NCBI GenBank assembly: GCA_003153355.1
Contig: PLYH01000005.1
Location: 125,332-189,331 of the forward strand
Direction of reading: 5' to 3'
DNA length: 64,000 nt
Origin: Candidatus Peregrinibacteria bacterium
GTDB taxonomy: Bacteria > Patescibacteriota > Gracilibacteria > UBA1369
The position numbers were made by a program, and so were the translations under genes. Shown here in pieces: positions 1-8,329 of this stretch (position 1 is the first letter of the stretch; the number at the start of each line of letters is the position of its first letter). Under the pieces are notes generated by a model. It had not been told where the DNA came from, did not search any database, and saw only the letters and a program-made list of their open reading frames with translations.

Positions 1-1
1 T

Positions 2-598
2 ACGCTCTGTTCTTTCCAGGATCAGCTGCCGACCGATGCCAACAATTTTATGTGGGGTCCGAACACTCCGCATAAACTTTACGGGTGGGAAGCGGTTCGT
101 CCGGAATATGAAGAAATCATCGGAAAAGCGTTTTCAACTCCGGCCTACTGGGGAACTTTTATTTCGGACAGCGCGTACCGCGTAGCGCTGCTTTTTTCTC
201 ATAACGGGTTGGACAGTTTTGGCGCTTATAACCTTGATTCTCCCGAAGGATCCAGCATTTATGCGCTCATCCAGAATTATGCTCCTCAGGAGCTTTCCCA
301 ATTCATGGCCGCGCAGCAGTTCACCTACAATCTTAAGCTGCCGGCAACGGTATCTACGATTTATTTCCCGGTGGTGATTTTGTCCATTCTGTTCATCATT
401 TATTTTTTCAGGAAGTATAAAATTCCCAATGAACTAAAATTCTTTGCGCTCATCATTGTGCTTGGGGTGGTCTACAATCTGATCGTGATGGGTTCACTTT
501 CGGGATCTTTTGACCGCTACAACTCGCGCGTGATCTGGCTTCTTCCTTTTTTGGTTTTAATCTTGATGTTTTCAAAAAAGTCCAAGAAACAGGAATAG
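2..598 (+). CDS. C-terminal part of a multi-pass membrane protein (partial)
   Basis: The reading frame is open from the first bases of the window, so the N-terminus lies outside; the first Met inside is at 50. The visible ~198 residues have an extracytoplasmic-looking stretch rich in Trp and Tyr, then three hydrophobic segments (starting near base 350) separated by short basic loops and ending in a Lys-rich tail. The sequence around Asp-Arg-Tyr-Asn-Ser-Arg before the last helix resembles the ends of uncharacterised polytopic proteins, some of them glycosyltransferase-like. I do not recognise a specific family. Stop is 56 bases before the next gene on the same strand. Confidence 0.6.
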   Translation, partial: TLCSFQDQLPTDANNFMWGPNTPHKLYGWEAVRPEYEEIIGKAFSTPAYWGTFISDSAYRVALLFSHNGLDSFGAYNLDSPEGSSIYALIQNYAPQELSQFMAAQQFTYNLKLPATVSTIYFPVVILSILFIIYFFRKYKIPNELKFFALIIVLGVVYNLIVMGSLSGSFDRYNSRVIWLLPFLVLILMFSKKSKKQE

Positions 599-654
599 AT
601 TCGCCGGATCTTCATAAAAATGATATAAAGAGATGTATTCATTATTGTTCGTGA

Positions 655-2190
655 ATGCTTCAACGCAACAATATTTCCAGTACTGAATCGGTATGGGGAA
701 AAATCAAAACATCCTCTTTTCGAGCAGTCAAAAAAAACCTGACGGCGGATGTTTGCATTATGGGCAGCGGAATCACGGGACTTACCGCGGCGTATTTATT
801 AAGTAAAGCCGGGAAAAAAGTCATCGTCATTGATAAAGGCGGAATAGCTGACGGTGAAACTGCTTATACGACCGCCCATCTGACCTATGTTTTGGACGAC
901 AAATATTTTGAACTGGAAAAAATTCACGGACCCGACAAGATCCGTTTGGTTTTAAAAAGCCATTCCGACGCCATCGACCGCATTGAAGACATCTGCGTAA
1001 AGGAAAAAATCGACTGTGATTTTGCGAGAGTTGACGGGGACTTGTTCCTCAGCGGAAATGACGACAAAAAAGGCGAAGAAATCCTGGATCTTGAATTGCA
1101 GACCATGAAAAAACTGGGCCGCAATGATGTGAAAAAGATCGACGAGAAAACGAAAGAAAATTCTCTCGGAACTCATTTGCGGTTTCCAAAACAGGCGCAG
1201 TTCCATCCTTTAAAATATTTATCGGGACTTATTAAAATTATTCAAAAGCACGGCGGCGAAATTTATGAAAAAAGTCAGGCCAAAGATATTCAGGAAGATC
1301 ATGAAGGAGTCGTCGTTGAACTGGAGAACGGATGTACTATCCGCGCTGAAACGGCAGTCATCGCAACGCATGTTCCTTTCAATGACCGGTTTAAGATGCA
1401 CCTTAAACAAGCCGCATACCGGACCTATGTGATTGCCGGCGAAATTCCAAAAAATTCCGTTGAAAAAAGTTTGTACTGGGATACCGAAGCTCCGTATCAT
1501 TATATTCGTTTGGTGAACAAATCGAGCGCCGGCGCTCAAGATTTTTTGATGGTGGGAGGCGAAGATCACAAAACCGGACAGGATGACGAATGCGGCGAAA
1601 AATTCCAGAATCTCCGTGAATGGACTCAGAAAAATTTCCCGATGATGAAACGTGCTTCGCTGCAATGGTCCGGGCAGATCATCCAGACGATGGACGGTCT
1701 GGCTTTCATCGGATTAAATCCGGGGAATAAACGCATTTATATAGGAACAGGATACTCAGGTTCAGGCATGACATACGGAACGATCGCCGGATCGATGCTT
1801 ACGGATTTAATTTTTGGAAAAGAAAATTCACTGGCCCAGCTTTATCATCCCGCGCGTAAGACCGTCAAAGCGCTTGGGCGGTTTATGAAAGAAAGCATCA
1901 ACGTTGCAGAACAGTATGCGGGAGGAATGGCAACGGGCAGCGATGTAACATTGAAAGATCTGACCCCGGGAAGCGGCATCGTGGTTGCCGAGGGTCTGAA
2001 AAAAATTGCGGTTTATAAAGAAAAGACCGGCAAAATTTGTAAATTTTCAGCGGTTTGTCCGCATCTGGGATGCATCGTGAAATGGAATAACGCCGAATCC
2101 ACGTGGGATTGTCCCTGCCACGGTTCCCGGTTTGAAGCGCACGGAAAAGTTCTGAACGGCCCGGCTCCGACAGATCTGGAAACGCTTTAA
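655..2190 (+). CDS. FAD-dependent oxidoreductase with C-terminal Rieske domain (YhfW-like)
   Basis: 511 residues. The N-terminus holds a Rossmann FAD-binding motif (GSGITG, about residues 37-42) followed by the glycine/acid pattern of the D-amino-acid-oxidase (DAO) superfamily. The last ~80 residues are a Rieske [2Fe-2S] domain with CPHLGC and CPCHGS, which supply the two Cys and two His cluster ligands. Length and order match Bacillus YhfW-type proteins (~509 aa). The substrate is unknown; the layout implies electron transfer between a bound FAD and an iron-sulfur cluster. No signal peptide is visible, so a cytoplasmic location is likely. It stands alone, with a convergent gene 38 bases downstream. 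Confidence 0.88.
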   Translation: MLQRNNISSTESVWGKIKTSSFRAVKKNLTADVCIMGSGITGLTAAYLLSKAGKKVIVIDKGGIADGETAYTTAHLTYVLDDKYFELEKIHGPDKIRLVLKSHSDAIDRIEDICVKEKIDCDFARVDGDLFLSGNDDKKGEEILDLELQTMKKLGRNDVKKIDEKTKENSLGTHLRFPKQAQFHPLKYLSGLIKIIQKHGGEIYEKSQAKDIQEDHEGVVVELENGCTIRAETAVIATHVPFNDRFKMHLKQAAYRTYVIAGEIPKNSVEKSLYWDTEAPYHYIRLVNKSSAGAQDFLMVGGEDHKTGQDDECGEKFQNLREWTQKNFPMMKRASLQWSGQIIQTMDGLAFIGLNPGNKRIYIGTGYSGSGMTYGTIAGSMLTDLIFGKENSLAQLYHPARKTVKALGRFMKESINVAEQYAGGMATGSDVTLKDLTPGSGIVVAEGLKKIAVYKEKTGKICKFSAVCPHLGCIVKWNNAESTWDCPCHGSRFEAHGKVLNGPAPTDLETL

Positions 2191-2228
2191 TTTTTACGCA
2201 GATCGCACTCGGGCTCACACCGTTGCGG

Positions 2229-3002
2229 TTATTTGTCTTTGTAGATTTTTTCGTTGGGGACCATTTCCAGAAACGCCAGATTTTGCGCGCTCATCAGGTC
2301 TTTGTATTCCTGGCCTCCGGCTTTGAATAAATTGATGACGAAGGTCTGGTCTTCATCATTCTCTCCACCTTCGTACTCAAGATTTTCATTATCGCTGAGG
2401 TCAAAAATTTTCTGAACGAGTTCTTTCAGATCTTTGCATCCAGTTTTTTGAAGAATTTCCGCCAATTTTTGCTTTTTCAAAGGAATGGTAATAAGAATGT
2501 CGTCGGGGATTTCGATCGCTTCGAAAATGACCGGCGGATTATCCGCCATGAGCCCTGCCCTGACCATAATTTCCGCGGTTGAGTCGTGCGTCAGCTTGAT
2601 TGCAGATTCGGTAGGAGGGAGCAAAGTACGACGGCTTTCTTTTGGGGCTTTGGCCCTTGGATTATATTTCCTCATCAACTCGAGATATTCTTCCGGAAAC
2701 TCTTCCTCACTGCATCCTTCAAGGTAGGAAATGGTTACTGTTTTGTTTGAAGGTCGATAGATGCATTTTGCAATGCCGAGTTTTGCAAACCCTTTGAGTG
2801 TATTAAAATCTTCATACCCCTCAGCACCCTCAACCTGCGGATCTTTTTCGAAATGCAAATAAATTTCCCAGTCCGGCCTTGAAGGATCGATCTCTTCAAG
2901 TTCGCATTTGTTTTTATTTTCAAGATCATCGAAGAGCGAATCAACATCATCACCGATTTCTCCCAGATTTTCGCCTGCTGAAGGCAGTCCTTGTCTCGCC
3001 AT
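2229..3002 (-). CDS. hypothetical acidic protein
   Basis: 257 residues, strongly acidic, with no membrane segment or signal peptide. The N-terminus is Asp/Glu-rich and probably disordered. The middle (about residues 45-90) has alternating hydrophobics, and residues ~170-205 could form a helical unit. Near the end an acidic stretch (ENLEYEGGENDEDQ) precedes a beta-like tail. No motif I know is present. It lies convergent to the oxidoreductase gene and divergent from the C39-like peptidase gene. A plus-strand AAAGGAGG just upstream is on the wrong strand to be its ribosome site. Real-gene status rests on length and sensible composition. Confidence 0.6.
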   Translation of the reverse strand: MARQGLPSAGENLGEIGDDVDSLFDDLENKNKCELEEIDPSRPDWEIYLHFEKDPQVEGAEGYEDFNTLKGFAKLGIAKCIYRPSNKTVTISYLEGCSEEEFPEEYLELMRKYNPRAKAPKESRRTLLPPTESAIKLTHDSTAEIMVRAGLMADNPPVIFEAIEIPDDILITIPLKKQKLAEILQKTGCKDLKELVQKIFDLSDNENLEYEGGENDEDQTFVINLFKAGGQEYKDLMSAQNLAFLEMVPNEKIYKDK

Positions 3003-3123
3003 ACTTTTGATTGAAAGGAGGCCAATATTAACAATATTCTGCCCGGATTGTCAATCCACGGGGCCTTCAACTTGTTTTTTGGCTTAATAAAGACTAAAGT
3101 TGGCTTACCTTTGGACATTTCTG

Positions 3124-3891
3124 ATGCATATGAAAAAATCCAGTTCCTTACTTATTTTGATCCTGGTTGTCGGGCTTGGCACTGTCGCTACCTACAGCAT
3201 TGTTAAAGAAATCCGCAACGCTAAGGAGAGTGTTCCGCCGGCGGTGGATCTTTCGACTTTTGAAACTCAGCAAAAGAACGGCTCTTCATCGATGCATGCC
3301 ACTCAGCAAACTCTTCCAACCGAACTTAATTTAGCCATGACATTCTATCCGCAGGCTCCTTTCGGCGACTGGGGCATGCCATGGCAGGAAGCTTGTGAAG
3401 AAGCCAGTATTTTGCTGGTTTCCGATGCTTATTATCATCATAACTGGACGCGCGAACAGTTCCGCGATCAGATTTTGGCCCTCGTAGATTGGGAAAATAA
3501 AATCTTTGGCGATTATAAAAACACGAACGCCAAACAGATTGCTCAGATGCTCCATGATGATTTGGGACTGAAGAGTGTGATTCATAGCAATCCGACTTTT
3601 GAAGATGTTCAAAAAATTCTGGCGCAGGGACACCTTATCGTGATGCCGTTTGCCGGAAGATTGATCGGGAATCCTTTTTACACCAACGGCGGACCGGACT
3701 ACCATGTGATGGTCATCAAAGGCTACAAAACCGGTCAAAAAGTCATTACAGAGGACGTGGGCACGTCGCACGGCGAAGATTATGTTTATCCCTGGGCTAC
3801 GCTGCAGAACGCAAATCATGATTACATGGTGCCGATCCAGAACGGAGCCAAAGTCATGATTGAAGTGCTGCCTCCATCAATCGGATTTTAA
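3124..3891 (+). CDS. membrane-anchored C39-like (papain-fold) peptidase
   Basis: About 255 residues from the ATG at 3124; a second in-frame ATG at 3130 is equally possible, and an upstream TTG at 3100 is less likely. An N-terminal hydrophobic helix after two lysines acts as signal anchor. The catalytic domain follows a Ser/Gln-rich linker: a Cys in PWQEACEEAS, a His in GPDYHVMVIKGY and an Asp in TEDVGT. These match the Cys-His-Asp order of the C39_2 peptidase family. It probably acts outside the membrane on a peptide or protein. The next gene, a flippase, begins 21 bases later, so the two may be co-transcribed. Confidence 0.75.
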   Translation: MHMKKSSSLLILILVVGLGTVATYSIVKEIRNAKESVPPAVDLSTFETQQKNGSSSMHATQQTLPTELNLAMTFYPQAPFGDWGMPWQEACEEASILLVSDAYYHHNWTREQFRDQILALVDWENKIFGDYKNTNAKQIAQMLHDDLGLKSVIHSNPTFEDVQKILAQGHLIVMPFAGRLIGNPFYTNGGPDYHVMVIKGYKTGQKVITEDVGTSHGEDYVYPWATLQNANHDYMVPIQNGAKVMIEVLPPSIGF

Positions 3892-3912
3892 TTTTTTGTA
3901 CTGACTGACTTC

Positions 3913-5256
3913 ATGACTCCGCTGCCGAATCCAAGTTTGAATCTGTTGGGAAGGAAAATCGCTTTTTCGACGATCGTCCAGTATGCGGGAAAAGCTGTGC
4001 AGCTCGTGATTTCCGCAATCAGTCTGAAAATCATTTCCAATTTTTTAAGCCAGGATGGATACGGCGTCTATGCGTCAATCACCGAATACGCGCTGTTTTT
4101 TTCTACGGTTGCCAACCTGGGAATTTTCGGCAATGTTGTGCGGTTAATGGCCGACCGACCGGATGACGGGAACGTTTTTTTAAACGCGCTGGTGCTGCGG
4201 GCAGTGACCGGAATCTTTTTTTTCGCTATCACAGTGGCGGTTTGCATTCTCAACGGAAGCGGCACCATGTTTGTTGTGGGAACGGCGTTGTTTTGCAGCG
4301 GACTGTTTTTTGATTTCGTGACTTCAGTGTGCGATGGCGCGCTGCAGACGAACTATTTAATGGGCCGGGCCACGGTCGCTTTGGTCGCCGGAAGAATCGT
4401 GAACCTTGGTGTTCTTTTTTGGATGGTGCGGCACTTTGGCGGCCTGCAGGGAGCAGGAAACGGCGGGTTTGATGCTTTGCAGCAGTTCTGGGTACTCAGC
4501 GCCACGATGCTGGGAAGTTTGCTGACCTGCGGACTGAGTCTGTTTTTTGTCGGTCAAAAAATAAAACTCAACTGGCAAATCCAGAGCGCGACGATGCTGA
4601 AATTTTTTAAAGTCAGTCTCCCCTACGGCGTTATTTTTATCCTCAATAATCTGTACTTCCGTTTTATTCCCGATTATCTGGCGCACCACTTTTTGAGCGA
4701 CGCGGATTTTGGAAGCTTCAACATTTCTTTCCGCATCAGCGAAGTTTTGAGTCTGGCGTCAACGTTTCTGATGTTTTCGGCATTGCCGGGTCTGACGGAA
4801 TATATTGACGGAGACCATTATGATAAAGCGCTCAAACTTTTTAAGTCGCTGCAAAAACTTCTGATTGGAGCGGGGCTGGTGCTGGTTGTTGTCGGATCAC
4901 TGATCGGTTCGCGAGTGGTGGCTTTGCTGACGCATGAAAAATACAATATTCCTCAGTTGTGGTTCGTGCTGCCAATGATGCTCGTTCTTGCCGCGATCTC
5001 TTACGGCTATGATCTGGTTTTTCTGACGCTTTTCGCTTTGGACGAGGACGTGTGGTTTTTGAAACGGGAATTTCTGGCTTTGCTGTTTGCTGGAATTTTC
5101 TTTGGTCTGACTTTTGCGGCTTCATCCCAGACCATGCAGATGTTTTTGATTATTTTCGGAGCGATCGTCGGAGAATCCACGATGGTTGTGCTGGGTTTTA
5201 TGAAGATCCGGAAGGTTTTTCAAGGTCAAAAGGCCGTAACCGTGGAGGAAACGTAA
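3913..5256 (+). CDS. polysaccharide/lipid flippase (Wzx/MurJ-type, MOP superfamily)
   Basis: 447 residues with about 12 hydrophobic segments spread evenly along the protein. The N-terminal region (LGRKIAFSTIVQYAGK, then a Phe-Leu-Ser-Gln-Asp-Gly-Tyr-Gly-Val-Tyr stretch) is typical of oligosaccharide flippases, in which the first two helices carry Gly-Tyr/Phe-Gly. Such proteins move lipid-linked sugars across the cytoplasmic membrane for wall or surface polysaccharide assembly. The substrate cannot be told from sequence. It starts 21 bases after the C39-like peptidase gene and ends 79 bases before a glycine tRNA. Confidence 0.75.
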   Translation: MTPLPNPSLNLLGRKIAFSTIVQYAGKAVQLVISAISLKIISNFLSQDGYGVYASITEYALFFSTVANLGIFGNVVRLMADRPDDGNVFLNALVLRAVTGIFFFAITVAVCILNGSGTMFVVGTALFCSGLFFDFVTSVCDGALQTNYLMGRATVALVAGRIVNLGVLFWMVRHFGGLQGAGNGGFDALQQFWVLSATMLGSLLTCGLSLFFVGQKIKLNWQIQSATMLKFFKVSLPYGVIFILNNLYFRFIPDYLAHHFLSDADFGSFNISFRISEVLSLASTFLMFSALPGLTEYIDGDHYDKALKLFKSLQKLLIGAGLVLVVVGSLIGSRVVALLTHEKYNIPQLWFVLPMMLVLAAISYGYDLVFLTLFALDEDVWFLKREFLALLFAGIFFGLTFAASSQTMQMFLIIFGAIVGESTMVVLGFMKIRKVFQGQKAVTVEET

Positions 5257-5335
5257 AAAATATTGAAATCCAGCCCGGTTTCGGGTAAATTTCTTTGGCA
5301 ATCAGGTTTGCGTGCTTTCAAAAGTGCGCGTGCGA

Positions 5336-5412
5336 GCGGGTGTAGCTCAGTTGGCTAGAGCGCAACCTTGCCAAGGTTGAGGTCAGGGGTTCGAGCCCCC
5401 TTACCCGCTCCA
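5336..5412 (+). tRNA. tRNA-Gly(GCC)
   Basis: 77 bases fold as a full cloverleaf: acceptor GCGGGTG with TACCCGC (one G-T pair), D stem GCTC/GAGC, anticodon stem CAACC/GGTTG around TTGCCAA (anticodon GCC), T stem AGGGG/CCCCT with loop TTCGAGC, discriminator T and an encoded CCA. The discriminator U is usual for bacterial tRNA-Gly. A strong hairpin follows. Confidence 0.97.
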
Positions 5413-5420
5413 AATACTTT

Positions 5421-5444
5421 ATGGCTTATTTAAGCCATTTTTTT
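5421..5444 (+). terminator. terminator behind tRNA-Gly(GCC)
   Basis: ATGGCTTATTTAAGCCAT forms an 8-bp stem (ATGGCTTA/TAAGCCAT) and runs straight into seven T. It sits 8 bases after the CCA end. The same ATGGCTT/AAGCCAT palindrome recurs in other intergenic spots, for example 36268-36285. Confidence 0.75.
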
Positions 5445-5519
5445 GTTATTCCCTAAGCGGGCGGGTGGCTTTTTTAAAAATATGGTACGATTCTTAATAA
5501 GATTCCTAAAAAAGCAATT

Positions 5520-5876
5520 ATGGATATTAAAAATATTCTTATATATTTTTTTGTTGGCGGCATAGTTACGACCCTCATAGTCGCCTTGGAAGAAAGTGGC
5601 CTGAGGATTTGGTCAGGCTTAGCTGCTTTAATGCCAGTTTTTACCCTCGTTTCGTATTTTTTTATCGGCTCATCCCAGGGAGGAAAAGCACTGAGTCAGC
5701 ACGCATGGTTTGTCCTAGTAGGAACATTGGTCTCATGGGTTCCTTATATGTTGACGGTAGCATTACTTTCTCCACACATGGAGACGACTAAAGCCATTGG
5801 AATAGGGCTGGGTGTGTTTTTTATTTTGGCAACCATTTTTGTCATTATTGTACAGAGATATAATCTTTTTCAATAA
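5520..5876 (+). CDS. small four-helix membrane protein (DUF3147/GlpM-like)
   Basis: 118 residues with four hydrophobic helices and very short loops. The opening (ILIYFFVGGIVTTLIVALEE) and the Gly/Leu-rich second helix with a short Ser-Gln loop recall the GlpM/DUF3147 family, but I could not confirm this. Function is unknown. It is flanked by the tRNA-Gly terminator upstream and by a copy of the dispersed repeat with a hairpin terminator directly downstream, so it looks like a single-gene unit. Confidence 0.6.
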   Translation: MDIKNILIYFFVGGIVTTLIVALEESGLRIWSGLAALMPVFTLVSYFFIGSSQGGKALSQHAWFVLVGTLVSWVPYMLTVALLSPHMETTKAIGIGLGVFFILATIFVIIVQRYNLFQ

Positions 5877-5891
5877 GGAACTGTGATCCAT

Positions 5892-5932
5892 ATTCTCGTA
5901 CAGCTTCCCATAAGGAGCTCCAAGAACTTTTA
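5892..5932 (+). repeat. dispersed repeat copy (modules shared with 8220-8244 and 41795-41825)
   Basis: Bases 5892-5922 match 41795-41825 in inverted orientation at 30 of 31 positions. Bases 5908-5932 (CCATAAGGAGCTCCAAGAAC plus CTTTTA overlap) are identical over 25 bases to 8220-8244. GGAGCTCC in the middle is self-complementary. The copy lies directly downstream of the gene ending at 5876. Confidence 0.85.
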
Positions 5933-5935
5933 GAT

Positions 5936-5958
5936 GGCTTACGTAAGCCGTTTTATTT
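5936..5958 (+). terminator. hairpin terminator after the DUF3147-like gene
   Basis: GGCTTACGTAAGCC is a perfect 14-base palindrome followed by GTTTTATTT. It forms the 3' part of the repeat unit that starts at 5892 and belongs to the GGCTT/AAGCC hairpin family seen at several places in the window. Confidence 0.6.
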
Positions 5959-6019
5959 AAAATTGCAAAGTTGCCGGATGTGGTAAACTGTGAAGTATAT
6001 AATTTAACCCAATAAATAT

Positions 6020-7447
6020 TTGAAAAAGTTTAATAAGAATCCAATAGTAGCTGTATTAGCTATTTCCTTTGTGCTCGGTCTCATCGGGCCAATTGCTGCG
6101 TTCGCGGCAGGTCCAGCAACGGTAAATCTTGGATCAGCGGGTAATTTCGTGATTCTGGCAAAGTCAGGAATCTCAACTACCGGATCCACCTCAATTACCG
6201 GAGATATTGGAGTGAGTCCAATCACCGCGAGTGCCATAACTGGATTTGGATTAACAATGGATGTGTCGAATACATCTTCTACATCAGCTCAAGTGACCGG
6301 AAAAGTATATGCAGCCGACTATACTAATCCTACTCCAACTACAATGACCGCGGCTGTAAGCGACATGCAAACTGCGTACACCGATGCCGCTGGACGGACG
6401 TTACCTACTGCTACTGAATTGGGTGCCGGAAATATTGGTGGGATGACACTCGCTCCGGGACTTTATAAATGGGGTACCAGTGTGACAATACCAACAGATG
6501 TCACCCTCTCGGGCGGACCAAATGATGTCTGGATCTTCCAGATAGGACAAAATCTCACCATGAGTTCCGCTACTCACGTTGTCCTGAGCGGGGGTGCCCA
6601 GGCTGCTAACATCTTCTGGCAGGTCGCAGGACAAACGACAATTGGAACGACGTCTGTGTTCAATGGAAATATATTGGATCAAACAGCGATTGTGCTGAAT
6701 ACCGGTGCGACGCTGAACGGCAGAGCACTCGCACAGACCGCAGTGACGTTGGATTCAAACATTGTTACCAAGCCAACTGCTGCTCCGGCACCTACACCAA
6801 ATCCAACGCCAAGTCCGTCGCCATCACCGACACCTTCTCCAAATCCAACACCAAGTCCATCGCCATCGCCTTCTCCCGCACCTTCAAACCTATGCGCTGG
6901 ATTCACTGATGTGACTGCTAATGATCCAAGCTGTCCAGCCATCACTTATGTTAAGACCATGGGGGCTGAAACCGGAAATCCTGACGGCACTTTTGCACCG
7001 AACTCGCTTGTGCAGCGCGACCAAGTGGCCAAAATTGTTCTGCAAACTTTCAACAAATTCGATAACACTGTCGATTATTGCAAAGGAGTAAATCCATTCC
7101 CGGATGTTACACCAAGCGATTGGTCATTCCAATATATCTGTCGCGGCAAACAACTCGGCATGATTACAGGTTATAAAGGTGGAGCCGATGCAGGATATTA
7201 TCGTCCGGTGCGCAACGTTGACCGTGCGGAATTTCTCGCTTTGCTTCTGAGAAATTTAACCGGAATGCCAAATGTCTCTCTGCCGAATTACAGTGATGTG
7301 GCAACGAATCAGTGGTACGCCGTTTATGCAAAGTACTCTTATGACAACAAATTATTCCCTGCTCCGTCTCTTTATCCGACGAATTCCACATTGAGAATTG
7401 AAGTTGCAAAAGTTATTTATCAACTTCATACCTTAGGAAAAATCTAA
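6020..7447 (+). CDS. secreted DUF3494 (ice-binding-like) protein with S-layer homology domains
   Basis: 475 residues from a TTG start (no ATG in frame upstream; TATAAT lies at 5998-6003). A Sec signal peptide ends at Ala-Phe-Ala. Residues ~33-245 are a DUF3494 ice-binding-like domain: opening VNLGSAGNFVILAKSGIS, repeated small-residue turns, and the characteristic APGLYKWGTSVTIP and ANIFWQVAGQ blocks. A Pro/Thr/Ser linker (~255-290) leads to SLH-type repeats with CAGFTDVT, NPDGTFAPNS, FPDVTPSDW and NYSDVATNQWYAVYA. SLH domains anchor to wall polymer, so this is a cell-surface protein. Whether it binds ice or acts as an adhesin is unknown. A hairpin terminator follows. Confidence 0.85.
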   Translation: MKKFNKNPIVAVLAISFVLGLIGPIAAFAAGPATVNLGSAGNFVILAKSGISTTGSTSITGDIGVSPITASAITGFGLTMDVSNTSSTSAQVTGKVYAADYTNPTPTTMTAAVSDMQTAYTDAAGRTLPTATELGAGNIGGMTLAPGLYKWGTSVTIPTDVTLSGGPNDVWIFQIGQNLTMSSATHVVLSGGAQAANIFWQVAGQTTIGTTSVFNGNILDQTAIVLNTGATLNGRALAQTAVTLDSNIVTKPTAAPAPTPNPTPSPSPSPTPSPNPTPSPSPSPSPAPSNLCAGFTDVTANDPSCPAITYVKTMGAETGNPDGTFAPNSLVQRDQVAKIVLQTFNKFDNTVDYCKGVNPFPDVTPSDWSFQYICRGKQLGMITGYKGGADAGYYRPVRNVDRAEFLALLLRNLTGMPNVSLPNYSDVATNQWYAVYAKYSYDNKLFPAPSLYPTNSTLRIEVAKVIYQLHTLGKI

Positions 7448-7466
7448 CAAACTAACAGAGTTAGGA

Positions 7467-7507
7467 AAAGAGCTCTTTCATTAATCAAGGAAGGGCTCTT
7501 TCGATTT
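7467..7507 (+). terminator. hairpin terminator after the DUF3494-SLH gene
   Basis: AAAGAGC (7467-7473) pairs with GCTCTTT (7495-7501) around a 21-base loop, followed by CGATTTT. It begins 19 bases after the stop codon. Confidence 0.6.
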
Positions 7508-7529
7508 TAGTTTGAACATCGTGCCATAA
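7507..7529 (+). repeat. direct repeat copy, left flank of the DHFR-like gene
   Basis: TTAG followed by TTTGAACATCGTGCCAT and AA. It matches 8203-8225 at 22 of 23 positions (T for C at one base); the 17-base core recurs at 13015-13031 with the same single difference. It lies between the terminator of the SLH gene and the DHFR-like gene. Confidence 0.85.
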
Positions 7530-7597
7530 AGATTGTGGAGAAACTTTTGAATTGTTAAAATATGATTATATTCACTGAAAAATATAAAAAAACTTCT

Positions 7598-8206
7598 ATG
7601 AGAAAAATTATTACGACGACATTTGTAACCTTGGACGGGGTGATGCAGGCGCCGGGAGGGCCTGATGAAGACAGAACGGGCGGTTTTGCCTATGGTGGAT
7701 GGTCTTTCAACTATTGGGATGACATGATGGGCAACGTTATGAGTGAGTTCATGAAGCTTCCTTTTGAACTTCTTTTGGGAAGACGAACGTATGATATTTT
7801 TGCAGCATATTGGCCTCACGCGAAAGAAGATTCGAGTGTGGCGGTGCCGTTCAACGCTACGAGAAAATATGTTGTTTCCCATTCGCAGATGGAGCTTTCG
7901 TGGAATAATTCCATGCTTATCACCGGAGATGTTGTTGCTGAGATTAAAAAACTTAAAGCAATGGACGGGCCGGATCTTTGGATTCATGGCAGTGGAAATC
8001 TGATTCAGACTCTGCTTGAAAATAACTTAATTGACGTTATGCATGTGTGGATTTTTCCCCTTACGGTTGGGAATGGCAAACGTTTGTTTGCGGAAGGTAC
8101 GCAAACCGAAAATTTTAAACTTGTTGGATCAAAAGTCTCCACGACTGGAGTGGTTATTGCTACTTTTGAACCGAAGGAAAAACTTGTGGTAAGGCCAAGG
8201 TCTTAG
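7598..8206 (+). CDS. dihydrofolate reductase-like (RibD C-terminal fold) protein
   Basis: About 202 residues from the ATG at 7598 (RKIITTTFVTLDGVMQAPGG); a longer form from 7562 adds 12 residues without family support. The N-terminal strand with TLDGVMQAPGG, the LLGRRTYDIF block, and the later WIHGSGNLIQTLLENNLIDVMHVWIFPLTVGNGKRLF block are characteristic of the RibD_C/DHFR-like YyaP-YwjB group. These are NADPH-binding reductase-fold proteins, mostly of unknown substrate. It is not classical FolA. The gene is flanked on both sides by the same 23-base repeat (7507 and 8203), whose right copy overlaps the stop codon. Confidence 0.85.
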   Translation: MRKIITTTFVTLDGVMQAPGGPDEDRTGGFAYGGWSFNYWDDMMGNVMSEFMKLPFELLLGRRTYDIFAAYWPHAKEDSSVAVPFNATRKYVVSHSQMELSWNNSMLITGDVVAEIKKLKAMDGPDLWIHGSGNLIQTLLENNLIDVMHVWIFPLTVGNGKRLFAEGTQTENFKLVGSKVSTTGVVIATFEPKEKLVVRPRS

Positions 8207-8268
8207 TTTGAACATCGCGCCATAAGGAGCTCCAAGAACTTTTAAACGCTTTAATAAAGCCATTTTTG
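8203..8268 (+). repeat. dispersed repeat, most complete copy (three modules)
   Basis: Module A (TTTGAACATCGCGCCAT, 8207-8223) is shared with 7511 (one mismatch) and 13015 (identical). Module B (8220-8244) is identical to 5908-5932. Module C is a GCTTT/AAAGC hairpin (8248-8260) ending in CATTTTTG, like other terminators here. TTAG at 8203 includes the stop codon of the DHFR-like gene. The copy marks the left edge of the copper/cation block; the identical 17-mer at 13015 marks its right edge. Confidence 0.85.
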
Positions 8269-8292
8269 TTCATTTTACTTTCTTCATATATA

Positions 8293-8313
8293 TACCTATA
8301 CTGGGTATAGGTA
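8293..8313 (+). promoter_or_regulatory. probable CsoR operator
   Basis: TACCTATAC and GTATAGGTA form a perfect 9-bp inverted repeat separated by TGG, 17 bases upstream of the csoR start. Inverted repeats of this size upstream of csoR are the usual binding site of the encoded repressor, which would release on Cu(I). It probably controls csoR and the genes behind it. Confidence 0.75.
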
Positions 8314-8329
8314 ATTTAATATTTTATTT

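Noticed and set aside
7507..8225. Integron-like gene cassette around the DHFR-like gene
   Set aside because: The flanking repeats lack the inverse-core and core sites (RYYYAAC/GTTRRRY) and the long attC stem, the gene is RibD_C-like rather than a dfrA type, and no integrase gene is seen. Kept only as a direct-repeat observation.
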